DNA of 64,000 nt from Pseudomonas sp. SG20056 (lineage in GTDB: Bacteria; Pseudomonadota; Gammaproteobacteria; Pseudomonadales; Pseudomonadaceae): the NCBI RefSeq assembly GCF_031764535.1, contig NZ_CP134499.1:3906001-3970000 (forward strand), read 5' to 3'. Position numbers and translations under genes: made by a program. The notes below the pieces were generated by a model. It searched no databases, was not told the origin of the DNA, and was given only the letters and a program-made list of their open reading frames with translations. Below are positions 8,851 to 18,105 of the stretch, piece by piece (the first letter of the stretch is position 1; every line of letters starts with the position of its first letter).

Positions 8851-9774
8851 TTATTTGACCAGCGTGCACCACTCAGCGTGGGCATCGGTTTTACCCGTCA
8901 CCAGATCAAAATAAGCGGTTTGCAGCTTCTCGGTGATCGGCCCGCGACGACCTGCACCGATCTGCCGGCCATCGACTTCACGAATCGGCGTCACTTCGGC
9001 GGCGGTGCCGGTAAAGAAGGCTTCATCGGCGATATACACTTCATCGCGGGTAATGCGCTTCTCGACCACGTCCAGGCCGTGTTCGGCTGCCAGGGTCAGA
9101 ATGGTGTTACGGGTGATGCCATTGAGGCAGGAAGTCACTTCCGGGGTGTAGATCACACCGTTTTTGACCAGGAAGATATTCTCGCCCGAGCCTTCGGCCA
9201 CGTAGCCTTCCGGGTCCAGCAACAGCGCTTCGTCGGCGCCGCCGGAGATGGCTTCCTGCAGGGCCAGCATCGAGTTGATGTAGTTGCCGTTGGCCTTGGC
9301 GCGGGTCATCGAGATGTTTACGTGGTGACGGGTAAAGGAGCTGGTGCGCACCTTGATGCCCACCTGCAGGGCTTCATCGCCCATGTAGGCGCCCCAGCTC
9401 CAGGCCGCGACGATCACCTGGGTTTTCAGGCCACTGGCGCGCAGGCCCATGGCTTCAGATCCGTAGAACACCATCGGGCGGATATAGGCGCTTTCCAGGT
9501 TGTTCTCCCGCACGGCGGCGCGGGTGGCTTCGTTGATTTCGTCTTTGCTGAACGGAATCTTCATGCCCATGATGTGGGCCGAGTCGAACAGGCGGTCGGT
9601 GTGCGCTTGCAGGCGGAAGATCGCCGTGCCTTGCGGGGTGTTGTAGGCGCGCACGCCTTCAAACACGCCCATGCCGTAGTGCAGGGTATGGGTCAGCACG
9701 TGGGTGGTCGCGTTGCGCCACGGCACCAGCTCGCCGTCATACCAGATCACGCCATCACGATCGGCCATCGACAT
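8851..9774 (-). CDS. ilvE: Branched-chain amino acid aminotransferase IlvE
   Basis: A 307-residue PLP-dependent fold-IV aminotransferase making the last step of leucine, isoleucine and valine synthesis, and the first step of their breakdown. Near-identical in my recollection to P. aeruginosa IlvE (PA5013). The N-terminal region has YGMGVFEGVRAY, the PLP lysine is K160 in TRAKANGNY, and EGSGENIF and GTAAEVTPI bind the cofactor phosphate. The start has GAGGAG upstream. It lies 71 bases after glnE on the same strand and may share its transcript. Confidence 0.95.
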   Translation of the reverse strand: MSMADRDGVIWYDGELVPWRNATTHVLTHTLHYGMGVFEGVRAYNTPQGTAIFRLQAHTDRLFDSAHIMGMKIPFSKDEINEATRAAVRENNLESAYIRPMVFYGSEAMGLRASGLKTQVIVAAWSWGAYMGDEALQVGIKVRTSSFTRHHVNISMTRAKANGNYINSMLALQEAISGGADEALLLDPEGYVAEGSGENIFLVKNGVIYTPEVTSCLNGITRNTILTLAAEHGLDVVEKRITRDEVYIADEAFFTGTAAEVTPIREVDGRQIGAGRRGPITEKLQTAYFDLVTGKTDAHAEWCTLVK

Positions 9775-9845
9775 AGTTGCCTGCTCCTCACATTCGATTG
9801 GTACAGCATTTGGCCGGCCACCTTAAGCGCCCGACCTCTTCAAAT

Positions 9846-12794
9846 TCAGTTCAAACCCAGTTCCTGCCAAATGCGCATCACCGTGCGCCGCTCATCGGCG
9901 AACTGCTCACCGCTGACCACCCCAGGCTGCTTTTGCAGGGCCTGGCGGTGCGCGGCACTGCGGTAGGCCTTGTAGATATCCTGCAGCAAGCGGGCATCTT
10001 CGCCGGGGAGCAAGCCAACCCGCTCCAGCCCTTCCAGAATGCGAATATTGTCAGTGAACTCAAGCAATTCCGGGTACTGGCGCGACCAGGCCAGGGCCGC
10101 GTATTGCACCATAAATTCAATATCGACGATACCTCCGGCGTCCTGCTTGAGGTCGAACGGCGACGTGGCTTCGAAGGCATTCGCCGCGGTGCCGGCCGCC
10201 GTGGCCTTGCTGCCGAGGTTGTCGCGCATCTTAGCGCGCATCTCGCTGACTTCAGTGCGCAGGGTGGCCAGGTCGCGCTCGCGGCCCAATACGCCGGCGC
10301 GCACTGCCTCGAAGGCCTTACCGACCCGCGCACAACCCACCAGCACCCGCGCCCGCACCAACGCCTGATGCTCCCAGGTCCAGGCTTCGCCCTGCTGATA
10401 ACGCTCGAAGGCGCCCAACGAGCTGACCAGCAGACCCGCCGCGCCAGACGGGCGCAGGCGCATATCGACTTCGTAGAGCTGGCCGGAGTTGGTCTGCGTG
10501 GTGAGCAGGTGAATGATGCGCTGGCCCAGACGATTGAAGAACTGCGCGCCGTCGATGGACTTTTCGCCATCGGTTTCCGCATGCGGGTCGCCATCGTGGA
10601 TAAACACCAGGTCGAGGTCCGAGCCATGGCCCAGCTCGATGCCGCCGACCTTGCCGTAGCCGACGATGACGAAATCCGGATCGCAGACGCTGCCGTCAGC
10701 GCGGCGCGGCGCGCCATAGCGGCTCACCGTATGGCGCCAGGCCAGGGCCAGCACCTGGTCGAGAATCGCCTCGGCCAGCCAGGTCAGGTAGTCGCTGACC
10801 TTCATCAGCGGCAGAGTGCCGGCAATCTCGGAGGCGGCCACGCGCAAGCGGTGCGCCAGCTTGAAGTGGCGTAGCGCCTCCATCTGCTGCTCCAGATCCT
10901 CTTCGGGAATACGCATCAGCCGCTCGCGCAGCTCGGCCGCCAGCTCAGGCGCCAGCGGCGGCTTGAACAAACGCCCTTCATTAAGTAGCTCATCGAGCAG
11001 CAGCGGGAAGCGGGTGATCTGCTCGGCGATCCATGGACTGGCAGCGCACAGGGTCAGCAGGCGCTGCAGCGCACTGGGGTTTTCCGTGAGAAGCACCAGA
11101 TAAGCCGAACGCCGCGCCACGGCTTCGATCAGCGGCAGCACACGCTCCAGCACCAGGTCCGGATTCTCATGTTCCACTGCTTGCGCCAGCAGCCGCGGAA
11201 TAAAGGCATCCAGACGCTCGCGGCCAAGGCGCTGCATGGCGCGCACCTGATTGCCGTTGCGCAGCCCCGCCAGGCGCTGCCAGGCCGATTGCGGCTCGGT
11301 AAAGCCGGCCTCGGCCAACTGCCGGCACGCGGCTTCTTCGTCCTGCACATCCTCCCAGAGCGGCAACCACTCGCAGCCCACGGCCTCTTCGACCGGCTCA
11401 CCACCTTCCTCTTCATCAGGGTCGGCGATCACCTGGCGGAAGTGCCAGTCAACGCGGCCGCGCCAGTGCATCAGCTGCTCGTGGAACGCCTGCCAGCTGT
11501 CGAAGCCCATGATAAAGGCCACCCGCGCACGGTCCTGATCGTTGTCCGGGAGCATCTGCGTCTGCCGATCATCGATGGCCTGCAGCGCATGCTCGGCATA
11601 ACGCAGGAAGGCGTAACCGTCGCGCAGCTCGTCGGTCACTGCGGCCGGCAGGTAGCCCTGGTCGCGCAGGGTATTCAGCACGGCAAACAGCGAGCGCTGC
11701 TGCAGGCTGAGGTCGCGACCGCCGTGAATCAGCTGGAAAGCCTGGGCGATAAACTCCACTTCGCGAATGCCACCCGAACCCAGCTTGATGTTCTCGGCCA
11801 TACCCTTGCGCCGCACTTCCTGCTGGATCAGCTGCTTCATCGCACGCAGTGCTTCAATCGCCGAGAAATCCAGATAACGCCGGTAAACGAAGGGCCGCAG
11901 CATCTCCAGCAGCTGCGCGCCGGCGGCTTGGTCACCACCGACCACCCGCGCCTTGATCATCGCGTAGCGTTCCCAGTCGCGGCCCTGGTCCTGGTAGTAC
12001 TGCTCCAGCGCGTTAAAGCTGAACACCAGCGACCCGGATGAGCCATATGGACGCAGACGCATGTCGGTGCGGAAGACGAAGCCCTCCACCGTAATCACAT
12101 CCAGCGCCTTGATCAGCTTCTGACCGAGACGGATAAAGAACTCCTGATTATCCAGCGGGCGCTTCACCCCTTCGGTTTCGCCGCCTTCGGGGTAGCCGAA
12201 GATCAGGTCGATGTCTGACGACAGGTTCAGCTCATGGGCGCCCAGCTTGCCCATGCCGAGGATGACCATATGCTGCGCCTGACCGCTGCGCCGGCCGATG
12301 GGAGTGCCGAACTGCGCGCAATGGCGTGGATAGAGCCACTGATAAGCCAGGTCGATGCAGGCATCGGCCAGGTCGGAAAGGTCGCGACAGGTTTCGATCA
12401 AATCCGCCTGGCGGCTGATATCGCGCCAGATGATGCGCAGCTGCTGACGGTTACGGAAGCGCCGCAAGCGTCGCCCCAGCTCGTCGTCATCAGCGCATTC
12501 CTCCAGCGCATGCGCCAATTGGCCGCGCAATTCGCCCGCCCCGAGGCTGCGTTCCAGTTCACCACTGGCGGCCAGATCGAGCAGCATCTGCGGGTCGCGC
12601 AGGCCCTGCTGCACCACGAAATCACTGGCAACACCCACCCGCTGCAACGCCTCCACTCGCGCGCGTGGCCAACCTGCGAAAGCCGCTGCCGCCTCACTGG
12701 AAAGCTCAGCAAATGCGTACTGCAGGGACTGTTCGGCACGCAGTGCGAGGGGGGACAAGGCAGCAGGCAAAGAGGCCAGCGCGGGCAGGCTCAT
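9846..12794 (-). CDS. glnE: Glutamine synthetase adenylyltransferase/deadenylase GlnE
   Basis: A 982-residue bifunctional enzyme that adds AMP to, and removes it from, glutamine synthetase in response to PII and glutamine. Two nucleotidyltransferase domains are visible. The N-terminal deadenylylase has LSSDIDLIFGYP near residues 193-204 and the C-terminal adenylylase has HGSDLDLVFIHD near residues 722-733. A helical regulatory linker lies between them. Length equals the P. aeruginosa protein. The ATG at 12794 has AAGGA nine bases upstream. It is transcribed divergently from aceE across a 266-bp control region. Confidence 0.96.
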   Translation of the reverse strand: MSLPALASLPAALSPLALRAEQSLQYAFAELSSEAAAAFAGWPRARVEALQRVGVASDFVVQQGLRDPQMLLDLAASGELERSLGAGELRGQLAHALEECADDDELGRRLRRFRNRQQLRIIWRDISRQADLIETCRDLSDLADACIDLAYQWLYPRHCAQFGTPIGRRSGQAQHMVILGMGKLGAHELNLSSDIDLIFGYPEGGETEGVKRPLDNQEFFIRLGQKLIKALDVITVEGFVFRTDMRLRPYGSSGSLVFSFNALEQYYQDQGRDWERYAMIKARVVGGDQAAGAQLLEMLRPFVYRRYLDFSAIEALRAMKQLIQQEVRRKGMAENIKLGSGGIREVEFIAQAFQLIHGGRDLSLQQRSLFAVLNTLRDQGYLPAAVTDELRDGYAFLRYAEHALQAIDDRQTQMLPDNDQDRARVAFIMGFDSWQAFHEQLMHWRGRVDWHFRQVIADPDEEEGGEPVEEAVGCEWLPLWEDVQDEEAACRQLAEAGFTEPQSAWQRLAGLRNGNQVRAMQRLGRERLDAFIPRLLAQAVEHENPDLVLERVLPLIEAVARRSAYLVLLTENPSALQRLLTLCAASPWIAEQITRFPLLLDELLNEGRLFKPPLAPELAAELRERLMRIPEEDLEQQMEALRHFKLAHRLRVAASEIAGTLPLMKVSDYLTWLAEAILDQVLALAWRHTVSRYGAPRRADGSVCDPDFVIVGYGKVGGIELGHGSDLDLVFIHDGDPHAETDGEKSIDGAQFFNRLGQRIIHLLTTQTNSGQLYEVDMRLRPSGAAGLLVSSLGAFERYQQGEAWTWEHQALVRARVLVGCARVGKAFEAVRAGVLGRERDLATLRTEVSEMRAKMRDNLGSKATAAGTAANAFEATSPFDLKQDAGGIVDIEFMVQYAALAWSRQYPELLEFTDNIRILEGLERVGLLPGEDARLLQDIYKAYRSAAHRQALQKQPGVVSGEQFADERRTVMRIWQELGLN

Positions 12795-12885
12795 GGTCTA
12801 TCCTTTTTAGCGGTCTGCCAGTGCAGCGATCATGGATGGCACCACCCACGCTAGAGCGGGTCGAATCACTGGCAGAAAAATAATT

Positions 12886-12898
12886 GTAGTTTTACTAC
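12886..12898. promoter_or_regulatory. Operator-like palindrome 1 (glnE/aceE control region)
   Basis: GTAGT-TTT-ACTAC is a perfect 5-bp inverted repeat with a 3-bp spacer. The half-site layout (GT...AC with a 13-bp footprint) fits the FadR-subfamily GntR consensus, the group to which the pyruvate dehydrogenase regulator PdhR belongs. Its reverse complement is identical base for base to palindrome 2. Regulator identity is inferred. Confidence 0.6.
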
Positions 12899-12936
12899 CA
12901 AAGATTGTATCCAAAAGGCTGAAATCGGCGTCTGAA

Positions 12937-12951
12937 TGTAGTAAAACTACA
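12937..12951. promoter_or_regulatory. Operator-like palindrome 2 (glnE/aceE control region)
   Basis: TGTAGT-AAA-ACTACA is a perfect 6-bp inverted repeat with a 3-bp spacer. Its centre (12944) is 52 bp from the centre of palindrome 1 (12892), almost exactly five helical turns, so a regulator bound at both would sit on the same DNA face. It lies 110 bp before aceE and is the better candidate for direct control of that operon. Confidence 0.62.
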
Positions 12952-13060
12952 CGCAGCCGGTCCTACCCCCGGTCAATCCAAGAATTCACGCGGCCACTCA
13001 CGAAGTCGGCCACGAAACCTGGCCTCCGATTCTGGAAGCCTTTCCGCCCTGGAGCAAGCC

Positions 13061-15706
13061 ATGCAAGACCTCGATCCCGTCGAAACCCAGGAATGGCTGG
13101 ACGCCCTTGAGTCCGTCCTCGATAACGAGGGTGAAGACCGCGCACATTACCTGATGACCCGTATGGGCGAGCTGGCCACCCGCAGTGGTTCACAGCTGCC
13201 GTATGCGATCACCACGCCCTACCGCAACACCATCCCGCTGACCCACGAAGCACGCATGCCTGGCGACCTGTTTATGGAACGCCGCATTCGCTCGCTGGTG
13301 CGCTGGAACGCGTTGGCCATGGTGATGCGCACCAACCTGAAAGACTCGGACCTGGGCGGCCACATCTCCAGCTTCGCGTCCTCGGCGACCCTGTATGACA
13401 TCGGCTTCAACTACTTCTTCCAGGCCCCTACCGAGGAGCACGGCGGCGACCTGATCTTCTTCCAGGGCCACGCATCGCCCGGCGTTTACGCCCGCGCCTT
13501 TATGGAAGGCCGCATCACTGAAGACCAGATGAACAACTTCCGCCAGGAAGTCGATGGCAAAGGCCTGTCGTCCTATCCGCACCCGTGGCTGATGCCGGAC
13601 TTCTGGCAGTTCCCGACGGTTTCCATGGGCCTGGGCCCGATTCAGGCGATCTACCAGGCACGTTTTATGAAGTACCTGGAAGCGCGCGGCTTTATCCCGG
13701 CCGGCAAGCAGAAGGTCTGGTGCTTTATGGGTGACGGCGAGTGCGACGAGCCGGAATCCCTCGGCGCAATCTCCCTGGCTGGCCGCGAGAAGCTGGACAA
13801 CCTGATCTTCGTCATCAACTGCAACCTGCAGCGCCTCGACGGCCCGGTACGCGGTAATGGCAAGATCATCCAGGAGCTCGAAGGCGTGTTCCGTGGCGGT
13901 GGCTGGAACGTCAACAAAGTCGTATGGGGCCGTTTCTGGGACCCACTACTGGCCAAAGACGTCGACGGCATCCTGCAGCGCCGCATGGACGAAGTCATCG
14001 ACGGCGAATACCAGAACTACAAGGCCAAAGACGGCGCGTTCGTCCGCGAGCACTTCTTCAACTCGCCAGAACTCAAGGCGATGGTGGCCGATCTGTCTGA
14101 CGACGAGATCTGGAAGCTCAACCGTGGCGGCCACGACCCGTACAAGGTCTATGCGGCCTATCACCAGGCGGTCAACCACAAAGAGCAGCCGACCGTGATC
14201 CTGGCCAAGACCGTCAAGGGTTATGGCACTGGCGCCGGTGAAGCGAAGAACACCGCGCACAACACCAAGAAGGTCGATGTCGACAGCCTCAAGCAGTTCC
14301 GCGACCGCTTCGACATCCCGGTCAAGGACGAAGAGCTGGAAAACCTGCCGTTCCTCAAGCCGGAAGAAGGCAGTGCCGAAGCCCGTTACCTGAGCGAACG
14401 CCGCGCCGCACTCGGCGGTTTTGTGCCGCAGCGCCGCGCCAAGAGCTTCAGCATCCCAACACCGCCACTGGATACTCTCAAGGCCATCCTCGACGGCTCG
14501 GGCGACCGTGAAATTTCCACCACCATGGCCTTCGTGCGCATCCTCGCGCAGCTGGTCAAGGACAAGGACATCGGCCAGCGCATCGTGCCGATCATCCCGG
14601 ACGAAGCACGTACCTTCGGTATGGAAGGCATGTTCCGCCAGCTGGGCATCTACTCCTCGGTCGGCCAGCTCTACGAGCCAGTCGATAAAGACCAGGTGAT
14701 GTTCTACCGCGAAGACAAGAAGGGTCAGATCCTCGAGGAAGGCATCAACGAAGCCGGTGCCATGTCGTCGTTCATCGCTGCCGGTACCTCGTATAGCTGC
14801 CACAACCAGCCGATGCTGCCGTTCTACATCTTCTACTCGATGTTCGGCTTCCAGCGCATTGGCGACCTGGCCTGGGCCGCTGGCGACAGCCGCACCCGTG
14901 GCTTCCTGATCGGCGGTACCGCCGGTCGTACCACGCTGAACGGTGAAGGCCTGCAGCACGAGGACGGTCACAGCCACCTGATGGCAGCGACCATCCCCAA
15001 CTGCCGCACCTATGATCCGACCTACGGCTACGAGCTGGCGGTGATCATTCAGGACGGCATGAAGAAGATGACCGAAGAGCAACAGGACGTCTTCTACTAC
15101 ATCACCGTGATGAACGAGTCCTACCAGCAGCCTGCCATGCCGGCGGGCGCCGAGGAAGGCATCATCAAGGGCATGTACCTGCTCGAAGAGGACAAGAAGG
15201 AAGCCGCGCACCATGTGCAGCTCCTCGGTTCCGGCACCATCCTGCGTGAAGTGCGCGAGGCGGCGAAGATCCTGCGTGACGAGTTCAATGTCGCTGCAGA
15301 CGTATGGAGCGTGACCAGCTTCAACGAACTGCGCCGTGACGGCCTGGCCGTGGAACGCAGCAACCGCCTGCACCCGGGCCAGAAGCCCAAGCAGACCTAC
15401 GTGGAAGAGTGCCTGAGCGGCCGTAAAGGCCCGGTCATCGCCTCCACCGACTATATGAAGCTGTTCGCCGAGCAGATTCGCCAGTGGGTGCCGAGCAAGG
15501 AATTCAAGGTGCTGGGCACCGACGGCTTCGGCCGCAGCGACAGCCGCAAGAAGCTGCGCCACTTCTTCGAAGTGGACCGCAACTGGGTTGTTCTGGCTGC
15601 CCTGGAAGCACTCGCCGACCGTGGTGATATCGAACCGAAAGTGGTGGCCGAGGCCATCGTCAAGTTCGGCATCAACCCGGAAAAACTCAACCCACTGGAC
15701 TGCTAA
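13061..15706 (+). CDS. aceE: Pyruvate dehydrogenase E1 component AceE
   Basis: An 881-residue homodimeric-type E1 that decarboxylates pyruvate with thiamine diphosphate and transfers the acetyl unit to the E2 lipoyl group. The ThDP motif begins at MGDGECDEPES near residues 224-234 and continues to INCNLQRLDG. Length and the N-terminus MQDLDPVETQEW agree with the Pseudomonas protein. GGAGCAAGCC precedes the ATG. It is followed 11 bases later by aceF and shares its terminator. Two operator-like palindromes lie upstream. Confidence 0.97.
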   Translation: MQDLDPVETQEWLDALESVLDNEGEDRAHYLMTRMGELATRSGSQLPYAITTPYRNTIPLTHEARMPGDLFMERRIRSLVRWNALAMVMRTNLKDSDLGGHISSFASSATLYDIGFNYFFQAPTEEHGGDLIFFQGHASPGVYARAFMEGRITEDQMNNFRQEVDGKGLSSYPHPWLMPDFWQFPTVSMGLGPIQAIYQARFMKYLEARGFIPAGKQKVWCFMGDGECDEPESLGAISLAGREKLDNLIFVINCNLQRLDGPVRGNGKIIQELEGVFRGGGWNVNKVVWGRFWDPLLAKDVDGILQRRMDEVIDGEYQNYKAKDGAFVREHFFNSPELKAMVADLSDDEIWKLNRGGHDPYKVYAAYHQAVNHKEQPTVILAKTVKGYGTGAGEAKNTAHNTKKVDVDSLKQFRDRFDIPVKDEELENLPFLKPEEGSAEARYLSERRAALGGFVPQRRAKSFSIPTPPLDTLKAILDGSGDREISTTMAFVRILAQLVKDKDIGQRIVPIIPDEARTFGMEGMFRQLGIYSSVGQLYEPVDKDQVMFYREDKKGQILEEGINEAGAMSSFIAAGTSYSCHNQPMLPFYIFYSMFGFQRIGDLAWAAGDSRTRGFLIGGTAGRTTLNGEGLQHEDGHSHLMAATIPNCRTYDPTYGYELAVIIQDGMKKMTEEQQDVFYYITVMNESYQQPAMPAGAEEGIIKGMYLLEEDKKEAAHHVQLLGSGTILREVREAAKILRDEFNVAADVWSVTSFNELRRDGLAVERSNRLHPGQKPKQTYVEECLSGRKGPVIASTDYMKLFAEQIRQWVPSKEFKVLGTDGFGRSDSRKKLRHFFEVDRNWVVLAALEALADRGDIEPKVVAEAIVKFGINPEKLNPLDC

Positions 15707-15717
15707 GGAGCGAAACG

Positions 15718-17397
15718 ATGAGTGAATTGATTCGCGTACCCGACATCGGTGGTGGTGAGGGTGAAGTAATCGAACTGATGGTCAAGGTCGGTGATCGCAT
15801 CGAGGCCGATCAGAGCGTGCTGACCTTGGAATCGGACAAGGCCAGCATGGAAATCCCCGCGCCGAAAGGCGGCGTGGTGAAAAGCCTGAAAGTGAAGCTG
15901 GGCGACCGCCTGAAAGAAGGCGACGAACTGTTTGAGCTGGAAGCCGAAGGCGCTACCGAAGCCGCACCAGCGGCGCCTGCCGCAGCACCGGCTGAAGCAC
16001 CCAAAGCAGCTGCTGCTCCCGCTCCGGCCGCCGCGCCTGCGCCAGCCGCGCAGGCCAGCAGCAGCGTGCAGGACGTGCATGTGCCGGATATCGGCTCGGA
16101 CGGCAAAGCCAGGGTCATCGAGATTCTGATCAAGGTCGGCGATAGCGTCGAAGCCGATCAGTCGCTGATCACCCTGGAATCGGACAAGGCCAGCATGGAA
16201 ATCCCCTCGCCAGCTGCCGGCGTGGTGGAAAGCATCAGCGTCAAACTGGAAGACGAAGTCGGCACCGGTGATTTCATCCTCAAACTGAAAGTGGCCGGCG
16301 CCGCTGCGGCTCCCGCTGCCGCCGCAGCACCGGCACCAGCCGCTGCACCCGCCGTTGCACACGCCAGTGATGTGCACAAGGTTCCGGCCGGCGCGCATCC
16401 TGCGGTCGCCGCCGAAGTCGGTGCGATTGCCTCGCTGGCAGCCGCTGCCGCCAACGTTGCCGCCGCCCCTAAGCGCGACGGCGCCAAGGTGCATGCCGGT
16501 CCTGCAGTACGCCTGCTGGCGCGCGAGTTCGGCGTCGAGCTGTCCGCTGTACCGGGCACCGGGCCGAAAGGCCGCGTGCTCAAAGAGGATGTGCAGGCTT
16601 ACGTCAAAGCGATGATGCAGAAAGCCAAGGAAGCCCCAGCCGCCGGTACAACCGGTGGTGCGGGTATCCCGCCGATCCCGGTGGTGGACTTCAGCAAGTT
16701 TGGTGAAATCGAAGAAGTGGCGATGACCCGCCTGATGCAGGTCGGCGCCAACAACCTGCATCGCAGCTGGCTCAACGTGCCGCACGTGACTCAGTTCGAT
16801 TCGGCTGATATCACCGAGCTGGAAGCCTTCCGCGTCGCGCAGAAAGCCGTAGCGGAAAAGGCTGGGGTCAAACTCACCGTGCTGCCACTGCTGCTCAAGG
16901 CCTGCGCCTTCCTGCTCAAGGAACTGCCGGACTTCAACAGCTCACTGGCGCCAAGCGGCAAAGCGATCATCCGCAAGAAATACGTGCACATCGGCTTTGC
17001 CGTGGACACCCCGGATGGTCTGCTGGTCCCGGTGATCAAGAACGTTGATCAGAAGAGCCTGCTGCAACTGGCTGCCGAAGCCGCCGCCCTGGCTGAGAAA
17101 GCGCGCACCAAGAAGCTCTCGGCCGACGATATGCAGGGCGCCTGCTTCACCATTTCCAGCCTCGGCCATATTGGCGGCACCGGCTTTACGCCGATCGTCA
17201 ACGCGCCGGAAGTGGCGATCCTCGGAGTCAGCAAGGCCACCATCCAGCCAGTCTGGGACGGTAAAGCCTTCCAGCCCAAGCTGATGCTGCCGCTGTCGCT
17301 GTCCTACGACCACCGGGTGATCAACGGCGCCGCTGCTGCGCGCTTCACCAAGCGCCTGGGTGACGTGCTGGCGGACATCCGCACCATGCTGCTGTAA
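15718..17397 (+). CDS. aceF: Pyruvate dehydrogenase E2, dihydrolipoamide acetyltransferase AceF
   Basis: A 559-residue acetyltransferase core of the pyruvate dehydrogenase complex. It has two lipoyl domains, with lipoylated lysines at about residues 41 and 157, each in the motif ESDKASMEIP. Long Ala/Pro-rich mobile linkers follow each one. A peripheral subunit-binding domain (VRLLAREFGVELSAVPGTG) comes next, then the catalytic domain with the active-site histidine in SYDHRVINGAAAARF. RBS AAGGAGC precedes the ATG. No E3 gene is adjacent. Confidence 0.97.
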   Translation: MSELIRVPDIGGGEGEVIELMVKVGDRIEADQSVLTLESDKASMEIPAPKGGVVKSLKVKLGDRLKEGDELFELEAEGATEAAPAAPAAAPAEAPKAAAAPAPAAAPAPAAQASSSVQDVHVPDIGSDGKARVIEILIKVGDSVEADQSLITLESDKASMEIPSPAAGVVESISVKLEDEVGTGDFILKLKVAGAAAAPAAAAAPAPAAAPAVAHASDVHKVPAGAHPAVAAEVGAIASLAAAAANVAAAPKRDGAKVHAGPAVRLLAREFGVELSAVPGTGPKGRVLKEDVQAYVKAMMQKAKEAPAAGTTGGAGIPPIPVVDFSKFGEIEEVAMTRLMQVGANNLHRSWLNVPHVTQFDSADITELEAFRVAQKAVAEKAGVKLTVLPLLLKACAFLLKELPDFNSSLAPSGKAIIRKKYVHIGFAVDTPDGLLVPVIKNVDQKSLLQLAAEAAALAEKARTKKLSADDMQGACFTISSLGHIGGTGFTPIVNAPEVAILGVSKATIQPVWDGKAFQPKLMLPLSLSYDHRVINGAAAARFTKRLGDVLADIRTMLL

Positions 17398-17434
17398 CGC
17401 ATCAACTTTCGAGCAGCCACGCTCGTACCCTCGA

Positions 17435-17462
17435 CCCCGCCCTGTTAGGCGGGGTTTTTTTT
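17435..17462 (+). terminator. Rho-independent terminator of aceEF
   Basis: CCCCGCC-CTGTTA-GGCGGGG forms a 7-bp GC stem followed by eight Ts (17455-17462), 38 bases after the aceF stop. Confidence 0.93.
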
Positions 17463-17497
17463 AGGCGTGCGCTAGCGATAAAAGCTGCGGAAGGCGA

Positions 17498-18028
17498 TCA
17501 GCCTTTCTGCAGATTGCGGATCAGAAAGCTCAGGGCCTTGGCCAGTTCGGCAGCGCCCTTGTGATCGCGCACAATGGTCAGCATTGGGCTGCCATCGTTG
17601 GGGTTGTGCAGCACGCAGCTGATGCCGCTGGTCGGGCACTCGTAACGCACGAAAGGATCAACGCCAAACAGCGGCACCCGCTGGTTACGCACAGCAATAT
17701 CGGTACCCTGCAGGCCGCGAGTTTCCTCACGCAGCAGCAACTCGCCGGACTCGCCCTGACGCAACTGATAGAGCAGGTCCTGGCGTTGCGCCTGGCCGAC
17801 CTGATAGGCGGCTCGCAGGGCGTAGGTTTTTAGCAGATCATTGCAGTGCGCCAACAACGCCTGGCGGTCATTCTGGGTCAGATAAAGGCGTTTCAATTCG
17901 AGCAGATAATTGCCCTGTTCGGCACTGCTCAAACCCGTGTCAGGCTCAGCGGCGAAGACCGTTGAGGTGGCCATACAGCTGCTCAGCAGCACTGCGGATA
18001 TTAGTTTTCTTGTCAGTCGCAATTGCAT
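17498..18028 (-). CDS. Exported protein of unknown function (176 aa)
   Basis: I do not recognise this family. A cleavable signal peptide is visible: positive residues (RLTRK), a hydrophobic core ISAVLLSSCMATSTVF and a plausible AAE cleavage site near residues 26-28. A cysteine in the hydrophobic core is not in good lipobox context. The mature part is about 150 residues and rich in helix-forming residues, with two cysteines (YECPTSGISCVL) that could form a disulfide. It is convergent with aceF and divergent from the GGDEF/EAL gene, with its ATG 77 bases from that gene. No function is assigned. Confidence 0.7.
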   Translation of the reverse strand: MQLRLTRKLISAVLLSSCMATSTVFAAEPDTGLSSAEQGNYLLELKRLYLTQNDRQALLAHCNDLLKTYALRAAYQVGQAQRQDLLYQLRQGESGELLLREETRGLQGTDIAVRNQRVPLFGVDPFVRYECPTSGISCVLHNPNDGSPMLTIVRDHKGAAELAKALSFLIRNLQKG

Positions 18029-18105
18029 GATGCACCCTTACCCGACGCTATAAATGAAGTGAGTCGATTGCCGCTTCGATCAGCATACTGGAAGCCAGCC
18101 ACCGA

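Noticed and set aside
13946..15562. Long minus-strand open frame of 538 codons opposite aceE
   Set aside because: It mirrors the third-position GC bias of aceE, has no known motifs, and aceE is unmistakable on the other strand.
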